This document shows, piece by piece, positions 21,582 through 33,500 of a stretch of DNA of 64,000 bases (positions within the stretch are counted from its first letter, which is position 1; each line of letters opens with the position of its first letter). The position numbers were made by a program, and so were the translations under genes. Origin of the DNA: Symbiodinium natans (Eukaryota > Sar > Dinophyceae > Suessiales > Symbiodiniaceae); NCBI GenBank assembly GCA_905221605.1, contig CAJNDS010002680.1, positions 124,001 through 188,000 on the forward strand, read 5' to 3'. The notes under the pieces were generated by a model that was not told where the DNA came from, did not search any database, and was given only the letters and a program-made list of their open reading frames with translations.

Positions 21582-24500
21582 GCTTAGGGGTCCAGGGGGT
21601 TTGGGGTTTAGGGTTTTTGTGGGGTTTAGGGTTTAGGGTTTAGGGTTTAGGGTTTAGGGTTTAGGGTTTAGGGTTTAGGGTTTAGGGTTTAGGGTTTAGG
21701 GTTTAGGGTTTAGGGTTTAGGGTTTAGGGTGAGGGTTTAGGGTTTGGGAAGCCTCTCAGGTTCGGGGGTTCAAGGGTTTGGGTTGTTGTTGGGTTGTAGG
21801 TGGGGTTGGGGGGAACTAGGGTTCCAGGGCTTCTGGTTCAGGGATACAGTTGGGGCACTCGGGTTTAGGCCTGTTTTGGGGGCTGAATCCCTTCCCCCTA
21901 ATATTAAACGGGGGGGCACCCCTCCCCCCCCTAAATGGAAACTGCAAAGTGCTTTTATACTTAGGGGGGGGGGGGGGGGGTTTATCCAAATGTCCTTAAC
22001 CCTAAGCCCTAAACACTTAACCCTAGACCCCCAACCCTAAACCCTCTGAGGGTTTTATTGGTGTTGAGGGATTTATTGGAGGCCTGAACCCCCCCCCCCC
22101 CCCAATTCGGAATAGGGTTTAAAAGGCGGGCTCGGTTTCGGGAGGATTTTCCGGAATGTGTTTTTGTTATTAGGGGGGCGTTTAGTAAAAAGGGGAAGGG
22201 ATTAGGGGGGTGCAGACGTTTCCGGGTTCGCGATTTTGGGAATGAGTTTGAAGGACTTCAGTTTCTCAGGCTTCGCAGCCCGAGCAGCATTCTGGGTTGG
22301 GTGCTAGGGCTCTTCTGATGTAAGGCCCTCTACCCTAAACCTTCCACCCTAAAACCTAAGTCCTGTTCGGCGACACGGTCTCCGGACCCGAACACCCCAG
22401 CCAAAGGTTGTCTGGCTGCGGGCCACACGACGCCTGTGCCAGAGGCGGCGTGCCCCAGGTGATTGTCGGCTTCGGGCATTTGACAGGAGCCCAAAGAATC
22501 AAAGTAATCCCCTTCGAAGCTCTGCAGAACCCACTCAAAACGGGCCCTTATAAGAGGTGCAAACCTGCCTCTACAAACTCTTAGTCCCAGCTTTAGTCTG
22601 AACCCATAAACACTTTGTGGTTTTGTTGCGGGGTTTTCACATATCAAGAGGGTGGGAGGTGTCCACGAATGAGAACTGCGGGCACCAAGTCGTGTGCCGC
22701 GGCACGGCCAGTGTTAACTTAGTACCTGAGTAGGCAACCTTCAACCTTTTGGGGTATATCTAATCCTACCATGATTGAAAAGTTAACCGTTTGTGGCCCA
22801 GGGTACTCAGCAACTAGGTCAAGCTTCGTGAGCTGGGCCGTTCCCAAAACCCGACGATCATGGCGATGTCTGCTTGCACGGTCCTTTCGTATGCGGCCAC
22901 CAGGGATGGCCAGGCCAAAGCCCCCTACAAGCCGAAAGAAACTAGGTGGGCCTCCAGGTGTGCTAGTATCAGTCACAAGAGTACTTCATCATAGCAATGT
23001 CAAGAATGTAGCAGGATGAACAACGACAACAAAGACTACCGATGACATGAACAATGCCAATGCTTTAGTTTGGGATGTTCCCCCTTATACTAACAGTCCT
23101 TAATAGGGATTATAGTACCCCCCCTTATTTTAATCCCTGTTAAGGACCGTTAGTATACTCAGCTGAATAGGTACACTTTACACTTGCTGGGATACTATAA
23201 TCCCCTATAGAACTGAAAGTGTACACTTTATGGTTCTTATGAACTCAGCAACCTAAGCATCAGGGGAACATCCCAACTTCGAGTCGTAAGAAAGTGCAGG
23301 GCCATTCAGCTGGTGGCATCCGACGTGGATCCGTGCCAGCTGTGCGCAGGTCGATGCCCTAGATTGGTGTGTGGAGGGCTAGCACCAAACCCTAAACCCC
23401 AAACTCAGTTAAGGGCTCCAGGGATGTTGATGCCGCCGTCAAGACCCAACCCTACATTTTTTCGTCATCTTTTTTGGGTGGGGCTTAGTGCTGTAGCTGG
23501 GGATTCTGGAGTACACTGGGGGGGTTGGCTCTACAAGATGGGCCCCGTTTGGTGGGGGGGGGGGAGGGATCTCCATTGTGGGCATCGTTTTTTGAGGGTT
23601 TCAGGTGCCTGCACAGGCAGGGCCCACGATTTTCTCCGCCCGCCCGCGCCCATTTTTTGTTGTCTTCTCCTGGGATGCCTCAGCCCTATAAGCCCTGGGT
23701 TAGTGGGTTAGATCCTAACCTTCCGAAGCATGAAACCCTAAGCAACTGCTGCCAAAAGCCCGGATGAAGCCTTACACTGTGCTGGAGTTCCGTCAGCCCA
23801 TAGCAAGCCATGCCCTAAACCCTCAGCCCTTAGCCCTAAGCCGGGGGCTGCTGTGAAACCGCAGGTTTAGGGTTCAGGAGGGTTTAGGATTCAGCCGACC
23901 GCCCCGGAGCTGGCTGGCCTTTGAAGGAGACCTGCGCCATCGGAAGCTTCAAGCCACGTGAGGCGAAGCCCTGCCTTCGCAGATGCACCATGGGAGTTCC
24001 AGAAATGTGCACGTGGGTGGGGCCCGGCTCGGTGTGTACCACAGCACCACTACCCTTTTTCACTTTTGAGGCTTAGCTTCCCATAAAAAAATAGACAACA
24101 AAAAGGGAACTCTAGCTAGATCAAGACCACCATGAAAGACCCCACGCCAGTCCGAGAAGTTGTTTCCTGCCCGACAGTGACTAGAGCCGCACGCTGTCCT
24201 ATTTCAACGGCCGATACCACCCGTACATAATCCTAGACCCTATCCCGATTCCCGAACATCCCTGAGCCCCCCAAAAACACTATAAACCTCCCCCGAGTCC
24301 TGAACATCCCTGAGCCCTACAGTCCGACAGCCGCGCTGTCGCTTCCAGCGAGGCGCAGAGGGCGACGTGTGGCTGCTGGCGGCTCTTGCGAGCCTCAGCG
24401 AGCACAGGCCTCTCCAGCATTTGTCGAATTCGAGGCTTTTGACCGTCAAAAGGTCTTCAGGCTCAAGAGCTGTAAGTAGTGCTTAAGGCGTTAGTAGAGA

Positions 24501-27500
24501 AACAGGCTTAGGCAGCAACAGGCAGTATGCATTTTGCGCTTTTTCCAACCGCATGCCAGAGACTGCTTATGTCTGTTGCCGTAGAAGCAGTTGTGCACCA
24601 TGATGCACTGCTGTGCAAGTCTCCACTCAAATCTAACGCCCGGGACCCCAAACTCGAACAGCTAAGCCTACTTACTTCACTCGGAATTGAGGTGGGGGTG
24701 GGGTGTAACGGTTCATTTCTCCACTCCTACCCCTACAGTCGCACCCATATCACTCCACCACCCCCCCCCCCCTGAAGCACACCCGACACCCCAGTTCCGA
24801 AACGAGCCCAAGACCCGGTTCAGGGGAGCACTCCAGCAGATCTTCGAAAGCACGGAGGTCAATGTGCAAGGCCTCGGAGCGCTTGCAGGTTTGCTTGGGC
24901 GCTTGAAATTTAAGGAGCTGGGGAGTTTAGGGGTTTTAGGGTTTAGGGTTTAGGGTTCAGCTTGCTTGAAGGGATTATCGGGGATTAGGGTGTAGGATAA
25001 CTTAGTAGCTCTTGTAAGTCCTGTAGATATAGGTTGAAGTGTGTTGGTTGAAAGGATGGCTTTTGTTTCGAGTGGGGTGTGTGCTTGAGGGACTTAAGTT
25101 AGGATGCCGGATGTCCACGCTGGATGTGCTTTGGCGGAGGGTGAAGGAACAAGCTAGGGATGTCTACTTGGATGCGCTTTGGCAGACGGGGGCGGCCGAT
25201 TAATTTCCGAGAAGCAGAGCTGCGAGGGCATGGGGTAAGATCACCCACTCGGAAGTGGAAACCGTATCACCTTCCAATGGAGCGCCACCGTTCTTTTCAA
25301 ATGCCGATTCGAATCAACACGCATGCTAAGCTTGCAGGTGAGCAGTAGTCCAGCACTGCAATCTAGGCTGAGCGTTTGGTTCGCAGGTGCAAAAGTTCAC
25401 ATGGGCATTGGCGGGTCGAGACGCTGTGGATCAAAGCGGGAGTCTAGCAAGTGTTCCAGCACTAAAAGCCAGAACACGCTCGAAGTACGCGTGCAGCACC
25501 CTCCCTCGTCCAGCTCTGTACAGGAGGCTAACTCTCAGTTTTTCCACGGGGTCCCACGCACACACACACACTAAACCTTAAGTCGCAAGACCTGTATACA
25601 CAAAACACAAGGAGCTGAACATGTGGGCCTCGACAGCACCACCTTAAAGACACAGGCGGCTTGATGTCGGGGCATGCCAGAAACCTTGATCCCCGAAATC
25701 CGAAACTCTGAACCCCACGCCCTGCCGTATCTACAGGCAAGTATGTCGTCAAGCTCTTCGATGGAATCGAGGGGCGCTGGCGCAGGCTCGAAAGTTCATG
25801 TCTCAAGGATTGAGGGCACTCACTACGTAGTATCAATGAATCAAAGGTCAGGGCTGTGAGTGTCCGCTGAAGCGCAAGTTTCAAGTTTCAACAGCCAGGG
25901 AATGGGCGCTGTATCAGCAAGGCAAATTCGATGGCGAGGATCGCAATGCATCTATGCTCCCGGCAAAGATCCAGATGATTGCAGACCCTTTTTTCGACGT
26001 TCTCGTTTCCTTGGGCATTGTGTTCCTTGCTGCTTTCTTTTTCTCTGGATGGATGGCGGTTATTCCTTACCTGACGGTTCTTGCGGCCTCGCACAGCAGA
26101 TCCTCAGAAACCTGCTTGCGGATGGCTCCTGGCGCATCGAAACCATGCTCTCTTGGCGCTTCATGCCGATGGTTCCACTGCGAGAGCCCAACGATGCTCC
26201 GGTCGCCCCTGCTTTCGCTCTGCTTTCACTCTGCATGAGCGATCCTGAGCCTTGTGCAACTAGCAGTCGCTAACCTAAAGCCCAACCTTCCCCCCAAACC
26301 TTAAACACGAAACAACACTGGTTTTCCATTGTGGCCCATGCGTGGGGGTTAAGGTTTAGAATTTGCGTGCGCAATATCAGGAGTTCAGACAGTTCTGTTG
26401 CCGCGAGTTGCAAGTGCAGAACCAGCTGCCTCGTGTCTTATTGTGGTCAGGCTTGGCCCTCTGGTGTCTGACATGCTACTCGTACCTTTTGCAAGCCCTA
26501 CACCCGCCCCATGTCAAACTTCAGGCGCCCGAAGCCCATAGATGCCAAAGCCCTAGAAGCACCTTGGGAGGTACAGCATCTTGAACCACCAAAGCCCAGA
26601 TCAGAACATAGAATCTTGTACTAGGCGCTGTAAGGAGTTGTCAGGGGCTTAGGGTCTTGTAGGGTGTGCGGGCTCTGGGGCTTTAAGGTTTTTAGGGCTT
26701 GTGGTGCCCGTTCATCGCTCCCGGTAGTTGAGCAGGATCATCGTGGATGTGCCCTGGATGCTTTTGCACTGCTAAACACATCAGGTTGCGGGTGCGGAGT
26801 CTTTGTGGGTTCAGGAAGCATCATGTTGACATTGACCAGAGTTCAGAGAACTGGACTATGTGGCCCTAAACCCTAAGCCCAAAACCTAAACATAAGCCCT
26901 AAACCCAGTCACTGGCAAAGAGTCTCACAATGTAATCATGGGATCCTCTATCTTCCCACCCCAACTACCCTCTCCACCCAACGGCCGCCCCAATGAGGAT
27001 TCATTTCCAAGTTTAGGGTTTAGGGTTCAGGGTCTAGGGCTTGGAGCATCCCCACGACAGGTGGTATGCAGTTTGGTGGAGTCGCTTAGGGTTGCCTGCT
27101 GTGTTCTTTCGATGTCCACCCGCTGAGCCCTAAACATCTTGAACCACGCCTGACAGAAAGAATGAACCCCCAAGCCTTTGAACCCTAATGAAGCCCCAAG
27201 TCCCCTGAACCTGAAACCCTAAACGACACTAAGCCCTTGAACCCTCAACCCTGAGCTTCCTCTGCAGAAGCCCCCCCAACACGCAGACCAAGCTTGACGC
27301 CCTTAACCTCTCAGAAACCCGAAGCCCCTCAAAGCCGTAGACCCTTAAAGGGCCTAAACCCTAAAACCTAAACCCGATACCCTAAACCCTAAACCCTAAA
27401 CCCTAAACCCTAAACCCTAAACCCTAAACCCTAAACCTTGGTAACATACGCAAGTCCCAGAGCCCCCCTTTTCTGAGCTGAGGACAGGATCCCCTGCCAC

Positions 27501-30500
27501 AGAGCCGCCTACGAAAACAGCAAGGAGTTCAAGCCGATCTGCCTCCAGACGCAGGACTCCTCAGGGTTTTATAGGGTTTTTATAGGGTTTTTATAGGGTT
27601 TTTATAGGGTTTTTACAGGGTTTTGGGACTTGAGGGTGTTTGAGCTTTAGCAATTTAGGCGATCGGGTTTTTTGGGGGGTTTGGGGTTTAGGGTGATTCT
27701 GGGGCTCAGGCGTTGCAGGGTGGAGGCCCTCAGGGCTGGTGGGGTTGGGCATTTAGATTTGCTTGGGACACTTTTCTGAAGCCTTCGTGACGCTAGGCCC
27801 AAGCCAAGAGGGCCCTACAAAACCCTCGCTGTAAGCCCAAGACCCCAAATCCTTAAACCCTAAACCCCGAACCCCAAACTAAGCTCCCAAGAAAGCCACC
27901 CTCAGCTCTCCGAACCGTAGCGAATCCCTTGTTCTAGGGGGGGGCTTGGGGGGGGGGGGGGGGGGTTCCAAGAAGGGGGGAGGGGGATGGGGGAGTCCAG
28001 GAGTCCAGGAGTCTTGGAGCAAAGGGCTTCCCCGGTGCTCAAGATCTACACACAAAGCGAAAGCCCCCCCCCCTCAAGCCCTCAAACTTGGACCAAGTGA
28101 ACCGAGGAGCTGAGCCCCCTCCTCGTCGAGAAGGCTGGGGGGGGGGGGGGGGGGAAGCAGCTGTTGAGAGGTGGAAGCGTTTAGGGCTGCGGCGAAGTAG
28201 CTCGGGTTTATTAAATGTCTTGTGTCTGGGGCCAGACAAGTAAGGAGAGAGCAGGGTTTCAAAGCTCAGGGCTTTGGCGTTGGCGGTCCAGAACTTCGGA
28301 TGCTTTCAGAGTGTTGTAGCTTTAGTGGCCTGCAGGGCTTCCCAGCGTCATCCAGATAGACTTAAAAGAACAGGGGATTTCCTTCTGACATTGGGGGTCT
28401 GGGTCGATGTGCCATATACAGGTCCCATGAGCACCCTTCAACCCTAACCCCGCCCATCCGCTAAACATGCCATCCTACTTGTTTATGCAGAAGCTCATGT
28501 AATTTGGCTACTTACTCGCAAACTGGGCTCGCGCTTTGCCAGGCCTTCGCCAAGCTGTGTGGCAGTATCTTGGCCTGCCTGAAGACAGCATCCCGAAGCT
28601 CCAAGGTTTTTTTTTCTGGCAACGCGGTGCTATGATTCGGGGTTTAGCGCCTGGGGCGTTAATTTCGGGGGTCAGGGTTTCTTTGGTTTAGGCTTTAGAG
28701 CTTAGGGTTGGTTTCTCCAGCAACAAATGCATCTGCAGTGGCCATGTCGTAGTTTTATCCGCCACTAACAGGCCAAATCCACAGCAATCCAAAACAGTCG
28801 ATACTGCTTCATCCTTAAGGAAATGCTGCTGGAACCCTAAACCCTAAACCCTAAACCCTAAACCACTGGCTCTTATGATAGCGGCCCTGCAGACATACAC
28901 ACCTCACCAGGAGTCTCCAGAAGTCTTAAACCAACCCATACGCTTGGAGTGAGTTCATCGTTGAGAGAACCATGAGTGAAGTGGTGGTTCGGCATGAACT
29001 ACAGCTGAACTGCCGAGCTGCTTTCTGGGGTAATTATAGGGCTTAGGGTTTAGTGCAGGGTTTGGGTCTTGCGTTTAGGCTTAGGACTACACCTCGAACC
29101 CTAAACTCTAAACCCACACATCCTCACACACACACACACACACACACACAGAGCGAGAGAGAGACGCACAGACTCGCAGAGACACAGAGACACGGAGACA
29201 GAGACAGAGGCTACGGGCGGCTGCGTGGTTCTTCCACGGCCTGGGCCTTGAGAACGCTCACGGGACAGACCCCAAGGACGAGTTTCACTTACAAGGGCAC
29301 CCCTCAACCCCTACGAGAGGGTTCGCCCGGGGAGGGGGACATAGGGAACCTTGGGGATGCTTTGGTTTCTGACTTTTTGACGTGAGGGAAGCCCCCTTCC
29401 GTGAACCCAAAGTCCCAATCACGCCAACCCCTTCGGGTGCGTGGAGGTGGAGCGTGGCGAATGTTCAGCATGAAGGGGCCAAGCCCAAACCACGAAACTA
29501 ACACCCTAAACCTAACACCTTAAGCCCTTCACCCGAAACTTTATAGGGAGTTTGAGGGTCAGGGGCAAGGCTTCAGGGCTTTTCTTCTCTCCGGTTTGGG
29601 CCTTTTGCCGTCTTTCAACTGAAGATTACGGGTTCTTCGTAGGGAGTTCAGGAACTAGCTCTCCTACAACACTTCCCTCATGCATACCCCTGTTGAGGGA
29701 GAAGTTCCTGTACCTAATACCCTAGTTCCCAGGAATAAGGGAGTTCAGGTTGCCCTGAGGACAAAGGATTTGAGCAATTAGTTTGACACGCCGCCTTGTG
29801 GGGGGGGGGGGCTCTAAACCCCAAACCTTAAACCCTAAACCCTAAAGCCTCACTGTTTTGCAAACTTCACTGAGAGAGCCAAGAGTTCGCCCCGCAGGAT
29901 CTTCGTCCGCGGCAAAGATTCCTGGGACAGCCGCGAGATGGAGGTCGCGGAGGGCGGCCTACTCTTAAAAGGCAAAAGGCCCGAAAAGACCCCAAAAGAC
30001 CCTAAAAGGCCGCAAAGGGCTTTAAAAGGCCCGAAGAGGCCTTACAGGCACTAAAAGGACTCAAAAGGCCCTAAGCTTCTGGAGTTCTGTAGAATCTTGG
30101 CGCCATGGCCCATGAAGCACGTGCCGGCATAACTTGCTCCGCAGCCCTCTAAGGTGGGTAGGGCATCTTCGCGTGCTCGAACTTCATGGTCGAATTGCCG
30201 GACCCCTTAAACGCGAAGTACCCTGAACCCTTAAACCCGCAGTGGCTTCAGAATTGCATGGGTTTTTCCTTACCAGGACGAGCTGGATGCAACTGGCAAG
30301 CGCAGCTTCTGCTTGCTGGAAGCAGGCATTGTGAGCATAGGGGCCGTCTTGAAAACCTACAAAAACTCAAACGGAAACGCATTGGGGTCTCGAGTTTAGG
30401 GCTTTCGGTATGTACCCGCCTCTTAAGACCGTTTCAGTGGTTTAGGGGCTTCACGGGTTGCGTGGGGCTGATGAGGCTCCAGGGTGTTCAGCCCAGCCTT

Positions 30501-33500
30501 AAACAGGATATCCGGGTTGACAGCATGAATATCTTCGACACCTCAGAAGGAATGAGGTCTTCATGGTCATGAGTCCCTTTAAGGTTTGAAAGTTTGTGTT
30601 TTTTCCTCCCCCTGTCGTTTGCTCCATGTGTTCACGTGCACGTCTTTCTTAGCTGGATCTGCAGTCGAGAACGTGTTCATCTGGATCTTTGATTCGTGCA
30701 GCGAGCCAAAAAAACTTTAAGGGTACTTGATCTCACAAGGTTTTTGGGCATTGTGTGAGCGCATAAGAAAACCCTGTTTGCGCTCACAAAATGTTTCCCT
30801 TGCGTCTGTCCGTTCGCTTAAACTGCGCTCTTGCTAGGTTTTAAGGAATTTACTGACGCATGTAATGAACATAAAACGAGCGAAGTAAAATGAAGAACAC
30901 ATAAGGATGAATTCAGGCTTCCGTTGTGTTGCTTACTAGCCTCTGTCATCTTAATTCCCTAACTCCCTAATGCCAAGTTTGCAAAACAGAGCACATAAAC
31001 AAGCGCCGGGCCCTAAACCCTACACCCGAAAGTCTCCCTGAAGATTCCAATGTCTCCCATGACGTCTTCTTCGATGTTCTGCGGAGACACTGCTACTCGG
31101 CTCAGTGCAGTTCATAGGGTAAACACAGAGCATGCGGAACTCTCAGCAGTTCAGGGATGTAGTGGTCCTTCTTCACTGCCTGATGGGCAGCATGGACGAG
31201 TTGCATGAGGAAATCGACTCGTTCACACGCACAATCTACTTGAGACCTCCTTCATTGAACCCTAAAGCCCCTACACCCTAAACCCTCAACCCTAAGCAGA
31301 GACTACCCCACTAAAGCGACGGACCCCAACACCCCTAAACACCCTGAAGCCACCCCCCCCCCCCCCCCCCCCCCCCCGCGAACGACCAAAAAGATACCTG
31401 AAGCTCCACAGAAGCTCCCTGAAAGCCCCCCCCCCCCCCGCCCCCCCCCAACCCCTACTACGCCCTGAAACTGAAGGTTTGCTGCAGAGCGTGGTCTGTG
31501 CGGCCGGCGCTGGCCCGGAGACCCTGAGCGGCAGCGAAAGCAGTTTGGAGGGCCGGCACTTACGGGTTTGGCGGGGTTTAGGGTGTAGGAAGGGTTGAGG
31601 GATGTTGGGTCTTGGGCGTTTCAGGGATGTTGGCTCTTGGGGTCTTGGGGTTTAGGGGACGTTGGGTCTTCGGGTTTTGGGGGGCGTAGGGTTCAGGACC
31701 TAGGGGTTTTGGGTCTTGACGTTGGGGGCGGGGGGGCGGGGGCGGCGGGGTGTCTTGGGTTATTTGCCCTCAGCAACCACTATCGAAACGACGCAAAGTA
31801 AAGGCAGGAAACCAAGAGCTTATCGAGGTTGGCTGCCCGTTCAAGATATCTACTTTTTGGTGAGCCAACTTGTAAAAAAAAAAAACCTATATGCCCTCAA
31901 CCGAAACCCTAAACTCCTAAACCCTGCTCAAAGTCTGGAGACCCAGGACAGGCCTGAAGGCCAAGCACGCCTACAGCATTCTCGAGCTCTGCCGAGCCTC
32001 TGGGGCCCAAACCGTGTAACACGTAGAGGGGGGGGGGGGGGGGGGGGGGGCGTTCTAGTAGTCTAGGCGTGCTGAGGGCTGTAGCGTGTAGGGTTGTTTA
32101 GGTGCTAGGGAATAAATACATGAAAAGAACAATATGTCTATAATATATATATATATACATATGTATATGTTCTCAAAGAGCCTCTGTCAGGGGTCGGAAG
32201 CAGGATGGTTGGAGTACCAAACCACACAGAATCCAGAACATGGTCGCACAGCCTGTCAAGTTCCGCATTCGATGATAGGGCTGCTCGTGCCCAGGTCCCA
32301 GCAAACAAAAAGTCTGCAGAAGATTGGCGCTTCGTGAACCTTGGATTTGTTGAGCCTTACGTCTTGCGCAGTGGGCCATCAGGGCGAGCTGAGGGGTGAA
32401 GCCTCAAAGCTATCCACCTGATGCATACCGACTTTATATGTTATCGCTGGCCATCGTCTTCTTAGACTTAACGGCGCATTGAATGAGGAGGGTTTAACTG
32501 CCTTTACCTCGAACGACTGCTCTGCTCAACATCTTTGCACTGGATGCATGGGTTGTGTTCTTCCTCGAATGATGAGATTTTCAACACAGACGTAGGAGAG
32601 CCTTCTTGAGGCCGCTCGAGGCATGCAGGCCCTGGTGTGCAACCCTTTCCCTCAACCCTTAGCGCACTAAGCCCGAAAATCCCTGAAGCCCTAACACCCT
32701 AGAGCCCTGTAACCCTCATTGAATGAGGAAGATTCGCGATGCGTGGCAGAGCAACTGGCAGGCTGGTGCCCGCCCGAAATTATTTGAACCGACTCGCTGT
32801 TAAGGAACTCCAGCTCAGCTACAAGAGTATGGATGTATGATAAATGAGGCCGGTTTCCTTAGTATGGCATGTTGTTGAAGTTCTCAAAACTTGGACCCCT
32901 ACGGAGACACCCCTTAGAGGTTCCCTTCAGATACTTATAACATGCTCCTTCGATCTTTAAACACGGTGTACAACCTTTAGGGGCCCAAGGTAAAAACCCA
33001 TGAAGTTCCATCGCAGGAGCCCAGCAAAGCTCTCTGAGGTTCTGTTCGGCACAGGGCATTAAAGAAGTGTGTCGACCGCAGTCCCACTTCTCGCGGCCAC
33101 CCGACTCTGTCGATGAAATGTTAGATGGGTACGGCTCAAATCAAGCCCTCGTCCCTAAACTCCCTAAACCCTAAGCCGCAGCTAGAACGCCGCCTCGCGA
33201 TTGCCAGCCAGGTGGCCACTAAGCAGGTGAAACGGGTGCCGCCAGCAACTGAAAATTGCCACACACGTCGAAAACCATTCGGCTTCTCCCGAAGCGGCGT
33301 GACATGGTGTAGCTTTTCTTTTGGGTGGCGGGGTGTTGTGTGGGGGGTATGGGGGGGGGGGGGGGGGGGGGGGGGGGTCCCTTTGGTTTTCTCTTCTCCC
33401 GTGTGCTTCGGGGTCTTCTAAGTCAGGTATAAAAGGGCTATGCCTTAAATACTACCCACCAAAGCCACCAAAACTGAACCCTAAAACCCAGAGCCCTAAA

